This document shows, piece after piece, positions 51,140 through 61,099 of a stretch of 64,000 nucleotides of DNA (position 1 is its first letter; each line of letters starts with the position of its first letter). The notes under the pieces were generated by a model. That model had not been told where the DNA came from. It searched no databases and worked only from the letters and a program-made list of their open reading frames with translations. This DNA is from DASZHJ01 sp035581425 (GTDB taxonomy: Bacteria > Pseudomonadota > Alphaproteobacteria > ATCC43930 > CGMCC-115725): assembly GCA_035581425.1 (NCBI GenBank), contig DATJVP010000098.1, forward strand, positions 52,674 to 116,673, read 5' to 3'. A program made the position numbers and the translations under genes.

Positions 51140-51666
51140 GGCGCGGTCGGATAGGGTTCGTTCTTGAAGACGACGGTCGAGAGCAGTACGACGCCGTTGC
51201 CGCCGGGGTTGAGGAACTGCGCCACCAGCGGCACGAAGAAGTGATAGGTGTAGGCGACACGCACCGCGACCGCGGAGTTGGGCGTGCCCGGCGCGAAGGT
51301 ATTGTTGGTGACGTTGCCGTTCGTGTCCGTGGTGAGCGGCGGAAGGCTCATCGCGGAGAAGTTTCCGAAGCTCTCGACGTCCGTCGAGACGGAGCCGCAG
51401 GAAATGACGCCCGCGAGATTGCCGCAGAGCGCGGTCTGGAAGGTCGAGAGCGGATTGCCGGCGGACTGGATCTGACCCGTGCGGATCATCCGCGCGGCCG
51501 TGCGCGCCGCACCATCGAGGACCGACTGCGTGAAAATCATGTAGCCGAGCTCGAAAACGATGAGCAGCATCAGAATGAAGACCGGCGCAATCAACGCGAA
51601 TTCCTCGGCAGTGCTGCCGCGGCGGTCAGTCGCGTAAGATCGTATGCGCTTGCCGAGTTTGGGCAC
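51136..51666 (-). CDS. TadE/TadF-like pseudopilin
   Basis: A 176-residue protein with the pilin-like helix RRGSTAEEFALIAPVFILMLLIVFELGYM (about 15-43) and a periplasmic domain with two Cys that may pair (ALCGNLAGVISCGS). I choose the GTG at 51666, with GGAGCTGGG upstream, over the TTG at 51708, because the latter has no ribosome-binding site and would lie almost against a possible CtrA box. It heads the Tad operon, with the second TadE-like gene and the vWA gene downstream. Confidence 0.82.
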   Translation of the reverse strand: MPKLGKRIRSYATDRRGSTAEEFALIAPVFILMLLIVFELGYMIFTQSVLDGAARTAARMIRTGQIQSAGNPLSTFQTALCGNLAGVISCGSVSTDVESFGNFSAMSLPPLTTDTNGNVTNNTFAPGTPNSAVAVRVAYTYHFFVPLVAQFLNPGGNGVVLLSTVVFKNEPYPTAP

Positions 51667-51725
51667 GGGTCCCAGCTCCGAGTCAGAGCCTACAGAGATC
51701 GCCCGCAAGATTCGGTTGATGTCGG

Positions 51726-51740
51726 TTTACGATCCGTTAA
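51726..51740. promoter_or_regulatory. Near-exact CtrA box upstream of the Tad genes
   Basis: TTTACGATCCGTTAA differs from TTAA-N7-TTAA by one base. It lies 60-74 bases before the chosen start of the first Tad gene, in an AT-rich gap. CtrA controls pilus genes in Caulobacter, so this is plausible. Confidence 0.45.
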
Positions 51741-51916
51741 TCGGCGGAGTTATCGAGAAGGATGCAAAGGACATTTCTCCGGTATTACTATGCAATGAAC
51801 CTCTAATACTCAGGGCATTCTTCGCGATGTTAACGATGGGCGGAGTCCCGTCCCGGCATTGTAACGGCCATCGAATCTCCCTAAATTCCGTTCGAGATCA
51901 CGCCGAGGAGCAGAGG

Positions 51917-54900
51917 ATGGCGCTCGCCACGGTCACGCTTGACGACAAATACGTTCAAGAGCGGGGGCGCATCTATCTCTCGGGCATCCAGGCGCTGGTG
52001 CGCCTGCCGATCCTGCAACGCCAGCGCGACAAGGCCGCTGGTCTCACGACCGGCGGCTTCATCTCCGGCTATCGCGGCTCGCCTCTCGGCATCTACGACA
52101 CCGCACTCTGGCAGGCGCGGCGCTTCCTCGAGCGCGCGAACGTGCGCTTCCAGCCCGGCGTCAATGAGGACCTCGCGGCGACCGCGGTCTGGGGCAGCCA
52201 GCAGACGACGCTCTTTCCGGACGCCGCCGTCGATGGCGTCTTCGGCATCTGGTATGGGAAGGGCCCCGGAGTCGACCGCTCGACCGATGCGATGAAGCAC
52301 GCGAATGCAGCGGGCACCTCGCGCCACGGCGGTGTGCTCGCGATCGCCGGCGACGATCACGGCTGCCAGTCCTCGACCCTCGCGCATCAGAGCGAACAGG
52401 TCTTCATCGCCGCGATGATCCCCGTCCTCAATCCCGCGACGGTGCAGGAGTATCTCGATTTCGGCGTGCTCGGCTTCGCGCTCTCGCGCTATTCCGGCTG
52501 CTGGGTCGGCTTCAAGGCGATCGCGGAGACGGTCGAGAGCTCGGCCTCGATCGACGTCGATCCCGGGCGCGTAGGGATCGTCATGCCCACGGATTTCGAG
52601 CTGCCGCCGGGCGGGCTCAACATCCGCTGGCCCGATCCGCCGCTGGAGCAGGAGCAGCGGCTCCACGGACCCAAGATGGCGGCGATCGCAGCCTTCGTGC
52701 GCACCAACGCGATCGACCGCATCGTGATGGATAGCCCGAGCCCGCGGCTCGGCATCGTCACCACGGGCAAGGCCTATCTCGATCTGCGTCAAGCCTTGAG
52801 CGATCTCGGGATCGGCGAAAGGGAGGCGGCGCGCCTCGGACTCCGCCTCTACAAGGTGGGGCTCACCTGGCCGCTCGAGCCCGTGGGCGCACGCCGCTTC
52901 GCGGAGGGTCTCAAGGACGTGTTGGTGGTGGAGGAGAAGCGCGGTCTCATCGAGGACCAGCTCATGCAGCTCCTCTACAACATGCCGGCGGACCGCCGCC
53001 CCAGCATCGTGGGGAAGCGCGATGAGAACGGCCGGGTGCTGCTGCCGAGCGAAGGCGAAATCACGCCTACGATGGTCGCGCGCGCCCTCGTGGAGCGACT
53101 GCGCCGGCTCGATGGCGAGAGCCCGCAATTCAACCAGCGCCTCGCGCGACTCGAGGGGCTGGAGCGGCTCGGCGATGCTCCGCTGCCAAAAACGCAGCGC
53201 ATCCCCTATTTCTGCTCGGGCTGCCCGCACAACACCTCGACCAAGGTGCCGGAAGGGAGCCGCGCCGGTGCGGGCATCGGCTGTCATGCGATGGCGATCT
53301 GGATGCCGAGCCGCCACACCACGACCTGGACCCACATGGGCGGCGAAGGCGCAAATTGGATCGGCCAGGCGCCCTTCACCAAGACGAAGCACGTCTTCCA
53401 GAATCTCGGAGACGGCACTTACACGCATTCGGGATTGCTCGCGATCCGCGCCGCCGCGGTATCCGGCGTCAACATCACCTACAAGATCCTCTACAACGAT
53501 GCCGTCGCCATGACCGGCGGCCAGATGGCCGAGGGCCACATGACGGTGCCGCAGATCAGCCGGCAGGTCGCGGCCGAAGGGGCCAAGCGCGTCGTCGTGA
53601 TGTCCGACGAGCCCGAGAAATATCCGCTCAATGCGGGCTTCGCGGAGGGCGTCGAGATCCGGCACCGCGACGAGCTCGACCATGTCCAGCGCGAGCTCCG
53701 CGACACCGAGGGCTTGACGGTCCTCATCTACGACCAGACCTGCGCCGCCGAGAAGCGCCGCCGGCGCAAGCGCGGCCTTTATCCCGATCCACCCAAGCGC
53801 GTCTTCATCAACGAGCTCGTCTGCGAGGGCTGCGGCGACTGCTCGGAGCAGTCGAACTGCGTCTCCGTAAAGCCCGTCGAGACCGAATTCGGGCGCAAGC
53901 GCGTCATCGACCAGTCCAATTGCAACAAGGATTATTCCTGCCTCAAGGGCTTCTGCCCGAGCTTCGTCACCGTGCATGGCGGCGAGATCCGGAAGCTCGC
54001 GAAGTCTGCAGTTGGTGTGGAGGACCACACCTTCGACGGCCTCCCGGAGCCGACGCCGCGCGCGCTCACGGAGCCATACGGCATTCTCGTCACGGGGATC
54101 GGCGGCACCGGCGTCATTACGGTGGGGCAACTCATGGGCATGGCCGCGCATCTCGAAGGTCGCGGCTGCTCGGTGCTCGATTTCACGGGCCTCGCGCAAA
54201 AGAACGGCGCGGTGATGAGTCACGTCCGCCTCGCGCCACAGCCGCAGGACATCGACGCCGTGCGCATCGCCGCGGGCGGCGCCGATCTCGTGCTGGGCTG
54301 CGACATGGTAGTGGCGGCGAGCCCGCAGGCGCTGACGCGGATCGAGACCGGCGTCACCCGTGCGGTCGTCAACAGCTACCTCGCGCCCACCGCGGCTTTC
54401 GTCATGAACGGCGACATCGACTTCGAGGATGCGGCGATGCATCGTGCGCTCCAGGCCGCGACCGGCCCGCAGGGCATCGACTTCGTCGACGCCAGCGGCC
54501 TCGCGACCGCGCTCATGGGCGACGCCATCGCGACCAACCTCTTCATGCTGGGATACGCCTGGCAGAAGGGATTGGTGCCGCTCTCGCGCGCGGCGATCGA
54601 GCGCGCGATCGAGCTAAACGCGGCGGGCGTCGAGATGAACAAGCGCGCCTTCGCCTGGGGCCGGCTTGCCGCGCACGACCGCCACCGCGTCGAGGCCGCG
54701 GCCCAGCCGATGATGCACGACGAGGCGGCGCCTGCGGAGACGCTCGACGAGATCGTCCGGCGGCGGGTCGAGTTCCTGACCTCCTATCAGAACGAGGCCT
54801 ATGCCCGCCGTTACGCCGAGCTCGTGCGCGCGGCAGAGACGGCGGAGAGGACGCGAGCCAGGGGACGCACTAGCTTTGCCGAGGCGGTTGCGAAATCGCT

Positions 54901-55399
54901 CTTCAAGCTCATGGCCTACAAGGACGAATACGAGGTCGCTCGGCTCTATACCGACGGCGAATTCGAGCGCCGCTTGCGGGCGCAATTCGCCGGTGACTTC
55001 ACGCTGAAATTCCATTTGGCGCCGCCGCTCTGGGCCCCGCGCGATCCCTCGACCGGCGAGATGAAGAAGCGCGCCTATGGCCGTTGGGTATTCGCCGCCT
55101 TCAAGCTCCTCGCGCGGCTCAAGGGGCTGCGCGGCACTGCATTCGACCCCTTCGGCTATACCGCCGAGCGCAGGCACGAGCGCGCCCTCATAGGCGAGTT
55201 CGAGGCGACGATCGCCAAGCTCGGCGCGGGTCTCACCGGCGACAACCATGCGCTCGCGGTCGAGATCGCGGGACTCCCGATGCAAATCCGCGGTTACGGC
55301 CATGTGAAGCTCAAGGCCCTCGCCCGCGTGAAGCAGCGCGAGGCCGAGCTCTTGGCTGCCTTCGAGCGACCCCTTCCCGCCGCTGCCGCTGCGGAATAG
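51917..55399 (+). CDS. Indolepyruvate ferredoxin oxidoreductase, fused subunits
   Basis: A 1,160-residue fusion. The N-terminal part is the thiamine-diphosphate alpha portion (start MALATVTLDDKYVQERG, GFISGYRGSPLG, and the TPP-region CSGCPHNTS and GIGCHAMAIWM). A ferredoxin-like region follows near 636 with CEGCGDCSEQSNC and CLKGFC. The C-terminal gamma portion starts GILVTGIGGTGVITVGQ near 720. The enzyme decarboxylates aryl-2-oxoacids to aryl-acetyl-CoA with reduced ferredoxin; in aerobic alphaproteobacteria it serves aromatic amino-acid breakdown. GAGGAG precedes the ATG at 51917. A further in-frame stretch upstream is not coding-like. Confidence 0.93.
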   Translation: MALATVTLDDKYVQERGRIYLSGIQALVRLPILQRQRDKAAGLTTGGFISGYRGSPLGIYDTALWQARRFLERANVRFQPGVNEDLAATAVWGSQQTTLFPDAAVDGVFGIWYGKGPGVDRSTDAMKHANAAGTSRHGGVLAIAGDDHGCQSSTLAHQSEQVFIAAMIPVLNPATVQEYLDFGVLGFALSRYSGCWVGFKAIAETVESSASIDVDPGRVGIVMPTDFELPPGGLNIRWPDPPLEQEQRLHGPKMAAIAAFVRTNAIDRIVMDSPSPRLGIVTTGKAYLDLRQALSDLGIGEREAARLGLRLYKVGLTWPLEPVGARRFAEGLKDVLVVEEKRGLIEDQLMQLLYNMPADRRPSIVGKRDENGRVLLPSEGEITPTMVARALVERLRRLDGESPQFNQRLARLEGLERLGDAPLPKTQRIPYFCSGCPHNTSTKVPEGSRAGAGIGCHAMAIWMPSRHTTTWTHMGGEGANWIGQAPFTKTKHVFQNLGDGTYTHSGLLAIRAAAVSGVNITYKILYNDAVAMTGGQMAEGHMTVPQISRQVAAEGAKRVVVMSDEPEKYPLNAGFAEGVEIRHRDELDHVQRELRDTEGLTVLIYDQTCAAEKRRRRKRGLYPDPPKRVFINELVCEGCGDCSEQSNCVSVKPVETEFGRKRVIDQSNCNKDYSCLKGFCPSFVTVHGGEIRKLAKSAVGVEDHTFDGLPEPTPRALTEPYGILVTGIGGTGVITVGQLMGMAAHLEGRGCSVLDFTGLAQKNGAVMSHVRLAPQPQDIDAVRIAAGGADLVLGCDMVVAASPQALTRIETGVTRAVVNSYLAPTAAFVMNGDIDFEDAAMHRALQAATGPQGIDFVDASGLATALMGDAIATNLFMLGYAWQKGLVPLSRAAIERAIELNAAGVEMNKRAFAWGRLAAHDRHRVEAAAQPMMHDEAAPAETLDEIVRRRVEFLTSYQNEAYARRYAELVRAAETAERTRARGRTSFAEAVAKSLFKLMAYKDEYEVARLYTDGEFERRLRAQFAGDFTLKFHLAPPLWAPRDPSTGEMKKRAYGRWVFAAFKLLARLKGLRGTAFDPFGYTAERRHERALIGEFEATIAKLGAGLTGDNHALAVEIAGLPMQIRGYGHVKLKALARVKQREAELLAAFERPLPAAAAAE

Positions 55400-55453
55400 T
55401 CTCCGCTCCTCTTCACACGGCTCTCCACCCTCGCCAGCGAAAGGCCCGATCCG

Positions 55454-57127
55454 GTGTCCGATTCCCGCGCCAATACCCGCACCGCCGCGCAACTGCTGGT
55501 CGCGGAGCTCGCCGCGCATTCCGTCGACCGCGTGTTCTGCGTTCCGGGCGAGAGCTACCTCGCGGTGCTCGACGCGCTCTACGACGAGAAGCGCATCGAG
55601 ACCGTGACATGCCGGCACGAGAGCGGCGCGGGCTTCATGGCGGTTGCGGACGCCAAGCTCACGGGACGTCCCGGCGTCGCCATGGTCAGCCGCGGCCCCG
55701 GCGCCACCAACGCCTCGATCGCCATACATACCGCGCAGCAGGACGCGACGCCCCTGGTGCTCTTCGTCGGGCAGATCGAGCGCAAGGATCGCGGCCGCCG
55801 CGCTTTCCAGGAGGTCGAATATCGCCGGATGTTCGGCGACATGGCGAAGCTCGTCGTCGAGGTGAGCGACGCCGCGCGCATTTCCGAGGCGACGGCGCAG
55901 GCCTTCCATGCGGCGACCACGGGAACCCCCGGCCCCGCCGTGGTTGTGCTCCCCGAGGACATGCTGCTCGAGGAGGTCGCGAGCGGACCGCAAGGACCGC
56001 AGCGAACGCTCCTCGCCGCGCCTTCGCCCGGGAGCGTGCGCGAGGCGGCGGCGCTCCTCGCGCGAGCCGAGCGGCCGGTGATCGTGGCGGGAGGCAGGCT
56101 CTCGCTTCCGGACGCGCGGCGGGTGCTCCGCCAAGCGGCGGAGGCCTGGGGCATCCCCGTGCTCGTAAGCTTTCGCCAGCAGGACATCTTCGACAACGAG
56201 CATCCGCTTTACGCGGGACATCTCGGCTACCTGCTGCCGCGCCAGCAGGTCGCGACATACCAGGAGAGCGACCTCGTGCTCGCGGTCGGGACGCGGCTCG
56301 GCGACGTCACGACTCAGGGCTACGTCTTCCCTACGGCGCCGAAGCCGAAACAGCAGCTCATCCACGTCTACGACGATCCCGCCGTCCTCGGTTCCGTCTT
56401 CCAGACAGACCTCGCGGTGCTGGCAGAGCCCGTGGCCTTTCTGAAGGCGCTCGCGGCGGAACCGGGCGGGGAGCCCGGCCGGCACGCGGTCTGGGCCGCG
56501 CATCTTCATCGCGGCTATACCGAGATGGCGCGCTGGGAGCCGCAGGAGGCCCCTGATGGCGTGGTCTTCGGCGCGGTGATCCAGGGACTCCATCGCCGGC
56601 TCGGCGCCGATGCGGTCTTCGCGAATGACGCTGGCAATTTCTCGGGCTGGCTCGGCCGCTATTTCCCCTTCAAGGCCTCGCAGCGCCTGCTGGGGCCGGT
56701 CTCCGGTGCGATGGGATTTGGCATGCCCGGCGCGGTCGCCGCGGCCTTCCGCCTGAAGCGCCGCGTCATCTCCCTCATTGGCGATGGCGGATTTCTCATG
56801 ACCGGGAACGAGCTCGCGACCGCCGTCCAATACCGGCTTCCCGTCACCGCGATCGTCGCCAACAACTGCAGCTACGGCACGATTCGAAACCATCAGGAGA
56901 AATTCTATCCCGGCCGAACCATCGCGACCGAGCTCCGCAATCCCGATTTCGCGCGTCTCGCGGAGGCATTCGGCGCCCGGGGATTCCGCATCGACCGTCC
57001 CCAGGACATCGACGCGGCGCTCGACGGTGCGCTCGCCGCTGACGGACCGAGTCTCGTCGAGGTGAAGACGAGCCTCGAGCACATCTCGGCCTTCACTACC
57101 CTGGGCGCGCTCGCGCGCAAGGACTGA
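55454..57127 (+). CDS. Acetolactate synthase-like thiamine diphosphate enzyme
   Basis: A 557-residue protein of the AHAS/pyruvate oxidase fold. The catalytic Glu is E56 in CRHESGAGFMA, GPGATNAS lies near 80, LFVGQIERKDRG near 100, and the diphosphate-binding IGDGGFLMTGNELATAVQY with NNCSYGTIRN near 440-475. The product cannot be read from these motifs: acetolactate synthase, benzoylformate decarboxylase or a 2-oxoacid decarboxylase are all possible. It follows the indolepyruvate oxidoreductase by 54 bases. The start is a GTG. Confidence 0.85.
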   Translation: MSDSRANTRTAAQLLVAELAAHSVDRVFCVPGESYLAVLDALYDEKRIETVTCRHESGAGFMAVADAKLTGRPGVAMVSRGPGATNASIAIHTAQQDATPLVLFVGQIERKDRGRRAFQEVEYRRMFGDMAKLVVEVSDAARISEATAQAFHAATTGTPGPAVVVLPEDMLLEEVASGPQGPQRTLLAAPSPGSVREAAALLARAERPVIVAGGRLSLPDARRVLRQAAEAWGIPVLVSFRQQDIFDNEHPLYAGHLGYLLPRQQVATYQESDLVLAVGTRLGDVTTQGYVFPTAPKPKQQLIHVYDDPAVLGSVFQTDLAVLAEPVAFLKALAAEPGGEPGRHAVWAAHLHRGYTEMARWEPQEAPDGVVFGAVIQGLHRRLGADAVFANDAGNFSGWLGRYFPFKASQRLLGPVSGAMGFGMPGAVAAAFRLKRRVISLIGDGGFLMTGNELATAVQYRLPVTAIVANNCSYGTIRNHQEKFYPGRTIATELRNPDFARLAEAFGARGFRIDRPQDIDAALDGALAADGPSLVEVKTSLEHISAFTTLGALARKD

Positions 57128-57238
57128 GCGAAGCCGGGCGTTTCCATCACACCCCTCCTTTGTTAGGGTGGCGCCCGAAAGACCGCCGCCCGAGGGAGGG
57201 CTGATGGGCCGAAGCCGGCAGCCACGAACGACGATCGC

Positions 57239-60200
57239 ATGAGCGCCGCCGCCGCGGCACCGCGGGGCCGCGTCCGGATGCGGCTCTCCTTCAAGTTCGC
57301 GCTCGCCTTCGTCGGGCTCGTGAGCCTCGTGCTGATCGTCAATGGCGCGGTCAACATGTGGCTGAGTTACGACGAGGCAAAAAGCTCGGCCGTGCGGGTG
57401 CAGCAAGAGAAGGCGCAGGCCGCCGCCGAGCGCATCGAGCAGTTCGTCAGCGAGATCGAGCAGCAGATCGGATGGACCACCCACGCGCAGTGGTCGGCGG
57501 GCACGCTCGACCAGCGCCGCTACGACTTCGTGCGCCTGCTGCGCCAGGTGCCCGCGATTACCGAGCTCGTGCAGATCGACGGCTCCGGCAAGGAGCAGCT
57601 CAAGGTCTCGCGCTTGGCAATGGACGTGGTCGCGAGCGGTACCGACTACTCGAACGATCCGCGCTTCGCCAAGGCGGTCTCCGACAAAGTCTGGTTCAGC
57701 CCCGTCTACTTCCGCAAGGAGTCCGAGCCCTACATGACGATCTCGGTTGCGCATGTCGGGCGTAACGCCGGTGTCACCGTCGCGGAGGTCAATCTAAAAT
57801 TCATCTGGGACGTCATCACCGCAATCAAGATCGGCAAATCCGGCTACGCCTATGTCGTCGATTCCCGGGGACGTCTCATCGCGCATCCCGACATCAGCCT
57901 CGTGCTTCGCGACACCGATCTCTCGCGCCTGCCGCAAGTGGCCGACGCACTCGCGGCGCTCAAGACCCACGATCCCGCGACGAACACGGCCGCGACCGCG
58001 ACGGGTCCGCAGGGCGCCTCGGTCCTCACTGCCTACTCCGCGATACCGCGCCTCAACTGGCTCGTATTCGTGGAGCTTCCGATCCGCGAGGCGATGGCGC
58101 CTGTCTATACCTCGCTGCTGCAGACCGGGGCCTTGCTCGGACTCGGCCTGCTCCTCGCGGCGGTGGCAGGTACGCTGCTCGCGCGGCGCATGGCCGTGCC
58201 GATCCGCCGCCTCCAGGCCGGTGCCGATCGGCTAGGCGCCGGAGAGCTCGATTATCGCATCGGGATCCGCACCGGCGACGAGATCGAGGTCCTCGCCGAC
58301 CGCTTCAACAAGATGGCCGGACAGCTTCAGGAGTCCCATTCGACTCTCGAATCCAAGGTCGAGGCTCGGACGCACGATCTCGCAGAGTCTCTCGAATTCC
58401 AGACGGCGACCGCCGAGGTGCTGCGGACGGTGGCGAGCTCGCCGGACGATCTGCAATCGGTCTTCGAGTCCATGCTCGAGAAGGCAACCGACCTCTGCGA
58501 CGCCCAATTCGGTGCACTCTATCTTTATGACGGCTCGGCGTTCGCGGTTGCGGCGATGAGAAACCTTCCGGCCACCTATGCGGATTTTCTCCGCAGTCAG
58601 AGCCTGTCGCCGCATGAGAGCTCAGCGTTTCGCCGCCTCATTGAGACGAAGACGCCGCTGCACATCGCTGACACCATCGAAGCGCCCGGATACAAGGAGC
58701 GTGAGCCCGTGCGCGTGGCGGCGGTGGAGCTCGGCGGCGTTCGCAGCATGATTGCGGTGCCGCTGCTTAAGAAAGGCGAACTCGTAGGCGCGTTCGCGAT
58801 CTACCGGCAGGAACCCCGCTCGTTCGCCGAAAACCAGATCGCGCTGGTGACGACTTTCGCGGACCAGGCGGTAATCGCGATCGAGAACACGCGGCTCCTC
58901 GGCGAGCTGCGCCAGCGCACCTCCGAGCTCGCTCGGTCGGTCGATGAGCTCACCGCTACGGGCGATGTGCTCAAGATCATCAGCCGCTCGACCGTCGAGC
59001 TCCAAACCGTCTTGAATACGTTGGTGGAGACTGCCGCGCGGCTCTGCGACGCGCATACCGCCCTCATCTTCCGGCGGCGTGGCGACGAGTATCATCTCGC
59101 CGCTCTCCACACTACCGCCTCCGACATGGAGAGCTTCCGCGAATATTGCCGAGAGCATCCCTTCCTGCCGGGAAGCGGGTCGGCGGCGGGGCGTGCGGCG
59201 CTTGCGGGACGGGCGATCCAGATTCCCGACGCGCTCAACGATCCCGACTACATGTTCAAGGATGAGCCCTGGGTGAAGAACTTCCGCACTCTCGTGGCCG
59301 TGCCCCTCTTCAGGGGCGAAGAGGCGATCGGCGTGATCTCGGTGATCCGCCACGCGGTCATCCCCTTCACCCCCAAGCAAATCGACCTACTGACGACCTT
59401 CGCCGACCAGGCCGTGATTGCAATGGAGAATGCAAGGCTCTTCGAGGAGCTGCGACAGAGCTCGGCCGAGCTCGCGCGCTCGGTCGAGGATCTGCGCGCG
59501 CTGAGTGTCGTGGGCCAAGCCGTGACCTCGAGCCTCGATCTCCGGGTCGTCCTGGAGACGATCGTCGCACGGGCGGTGGAGCTCTCCGGTGCCGATGGCG
59601 GCGCGATTTTCCGGTATCGCCGAGCCGATCACTGCTTCCAGCTGTGGCACGCGGTCGGGCTCGAGGCAGCGCTCATCTCCAAACTCAGGGAAATGGCGGT
59701 TCACGAGGAAGAGACCGAGCTTGGCCATGCCGCGAGGGACAATGTCCCGATCGAGATCGCCGACCTTGCGACGGCTCCCTCAGGCCCCCTTCGCAGGGCG
59801 GCCTTGCTCGCGGGATACAAATCCGCGCTCATCGTCCCCCTCGTTCGCAGCGAGCGCGTCTTCGGCGCTCTCGTGATCCAGCGCCGCGCCGCCGGGCGGT
59901 TCGCACCCAGCACCGTCGACATCCTCCAGACATTCGCGAGCCAATCGGTGCTCGCGATACAGAACGCCCGCCTCTTCCGCGAGATCGAGGAGAAAGGCCG
60001 CCAGCTCGAGATCGCGAGCCAGCACAAGTCGCAGTTCCTCGCGAACATGAGCCACGAGCTGCGCACACCCTTGAACGCAATCCTCGGCTATGCGGAGCTG
60101 CTGGTCGACGGCATTTACGGCGAGCTATCGGAGAAGGCGCGGGGTGTGCTCGAGCGCGTGCAGAGCAACGGCAAGCACCTTCTCGGCCTCATCAACGACG

Positions 60201-60724
60201 TGCTCGACCTCTCGAAGATCGAGGCAGGCCAGCTCACCCTCACAATCGAGGACTACGCGATGCCTGCGGTGGTGCACTCCGTCGTCAGCGCCACGGAATC
60301 CCTCGCTAAGGCCAAAGGCCTGACGCTCGCCTCGGCGGTCCCGCGCGACTTGCCGCTGGCGCGGGGAGATGAGCGGCGCCTCACGCAGGTTCTGCTCAAT
60401 CTCCTTGGGAATGCGATCAAATTCACGGATGCCGGCGAAGTCGGCATCAGCGTCGGATTCGCCGACGGCCGCTTCGACGTCGCGGTGCGCGACACCGGTC
60501 CCGGCATCGCCGCCGCGGACCAGGCGCGCATCTTCGAGGAGTTCCAGCAAGTCGACAATTCCAATACGCGGCGGAAGGGTGGCACAGGCCTCGGCCTCTC
60601 GATCTCCAAGAAGATCGTGGAGCTGCATGGCGGAACGATTTCCGTCGAGTCCGAGCTCGGCAAGGGCTCGACCTTTCACGTCGTCATTCCCATCCGCGTC
60701 GAGCGGAAGGAGGAGGCTGCATGA
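57239..60724 (+). CDS. Membrane cache-HAMP-triple-GAF histidine kinase
   Basis: A 1,161-residue sensor kinase. Membrane helices at about 17-42 and 291-315 enclose a double-cache ligand domain, and a HAMP domain spans about 316-370. Three GAF domains begin near 390, 575 and 750. HisKA follows with the phosphorylated His at 939 in NMSHELRTPLNAIL, then HATPase with NLLGNAIKFTD, DTGPGI and GGTGLGLSISKKIVEL. It should phosphorylate the receiver encoded next, whose ATG overlaps its stop. The domain order parallels the soluble five-GAF kinase at 3472, but with membrane sensing added. Confidence 0.9.
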   Translation: MSAAAAAPRGRVRMRLSFKFALAFVGLVSLVLIVNGAVNMWLSYDEAKSSAVRVQQEKAQAAAERIEQFVSEIEQQIGWTTHAQWSAGTLDQRRYDFVRLLRQVPAITELVQIDGSGKEQLKVSRLAMDVVASGTDYSNDPRFAKAVSDKVWFSPVYFRKESEPYMTISVAHVGRNAGVTVAEVNLKFIWDVITAIKIGKSGYAYVVDSRGRLIAHPDISLVLRDTDLSRLPQVADALAALKTHDPATNTAATATGPQGASVLTAYSAIPRLNWLVFVELPIREAMAPVYTSLLQTGALLGLGLLLAAVAGTLLARRMAVPIRRLQAGADRLGAGELDYRIGIRTGDEIEVLADRFNKMAGQLQESHSTLESKVEARTHDLAESLEFQTATAEVLRTVASSPDDLQSVFESMLEKATDLCDAQFGALYLYDGSAFAVAAMRNLPATYADFLRSQSLSPHESSAFRRLIETKTPLHIADTIEAPGYKEREPVRVAAVELGGVRSMIAVPLLKKGELVGAFAIYRQEPRSFAENQIALVTTFADQAVIAIENTRLLGELRQRTSELARSVDELTATGDVLKIISRSTVELQTVLNTLVETAARLCDAHTALIFRRRGDEYHLAALHTTASDMESFREYCREHPFLPGSGSAAGRAALAGRAIQIPDALNDPDYMFKDEPWVKNFRTLVAVPLFRGEEAIGVISVIRHAVIPFTPKQIDLLTTFADQAVIAMENARLFEELRQSSAELARSVEDLRALSVVGQAVTSSLDLRVVLETIVARAVELSGADGGAIFRYRRADHCFQLWHAVGLEAALISKLREMAVHEEETELGHAARDNVPIEIADLATAPSGPLRRAALLAGYKSALIVPLVRSERVFGALVIQRRAAGRFAPSTVDILQTFASQSVLAIQNARLFREIEEKGRQLEIASQHKSQFLANMSHELRTPLNAILGYAELLVDGIYGELSEKARGVLERVQSNGKHLLGLINDVLDLSKIEAGQLTLTIEDYAMPAVVHSVVSATESLAKAKGLTLASAVPRDLPLARGDERRLTQVLLNLLGNAIKFTDAGEVGISVGFADGRFDVAVRDTGPGIAAADQARIFEEFQQVDNSNTRRKGGTGLGLSISKKIVELHGGTISVESELGKGSTFHVVIPIRVERKEEAA

Positions 60725-61086
60725 GCAAACGCATCCTCGTCATCGAGGACACCGAGGACAACCGCACCATCATCCGCGACCTCCTAACGAGTGCGGGCTA
60801 CGAGATGATCGAAGCCGTGACCGGCGAGGAGGGTGTGGCCATGGCGGCGGAGCACAAGCCGGACCTGATCCTCATGGACATTCAGCTTCCCGTGATCGAC
60901 GGGTACGAGGCGACACGGCGCATCAAGGCCATTCCCGAGCTCAAGGGGATACCCGTGATCGCCGTTACCTCCTACGCGCTTGCGGGCGACGAGCAGAAAA
61001 CGCGCGATGCCGGCTGCGATGGCTACGTCGCGAAGCCGTTCAGCCCGCGGCAGCTCCTCGCGAAAGTGCGCGAGTTCGTGGGCTGA
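60721..61086 (+). CDS. DivK-like single-domain response regulator
   Basis: A 121-residue receiver domain with ILVIEDTEDNRTIIRDLL, phospho-acceptor D53 in LILMDIQLPVIDGYEATRRIK, AVTSYALAGDEQKTRDAGCDGYVAKPF. This sequence is close to DivK and other cell-cycle receivers. Here it is overlapped by its kinase (ATGA) and followed after 13 bases by a receiver-cyclase, so it more likely serves that local relay than the DivJ/PleC system. Confidence 0.87.
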   Translation: MSKRILVIEDTEDNRTIIRDLLTSAGYEMIEAVTGEEGVAMAAEHKPDLILMDIQLPVIDGYEATRRIKAIPELKGIPVIAVTSYALAGDEQKTRDAGCDGYVAKPFSPRQLLAKVREFVG

Positions 61087-61099
61087 AGGAGGAAGACTG

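Noticed and set aside
57160..57238. Terminator or attenuator at CACCC...GGGTG before the second kinase
   Set aside because: The stem is only about 5 bp with an 11-base loop and no T run; such pairs arise often by chance.
51881..57754. Two long minus-strand frames (853 and 1,046 codons) across the indolepyruvate oxidoreductase and thiamine diphosphate enzyme
   Set aside because: They are antisense to well-supported enzymes, rich in Arg, Glu and His runs, and carry no motifs.
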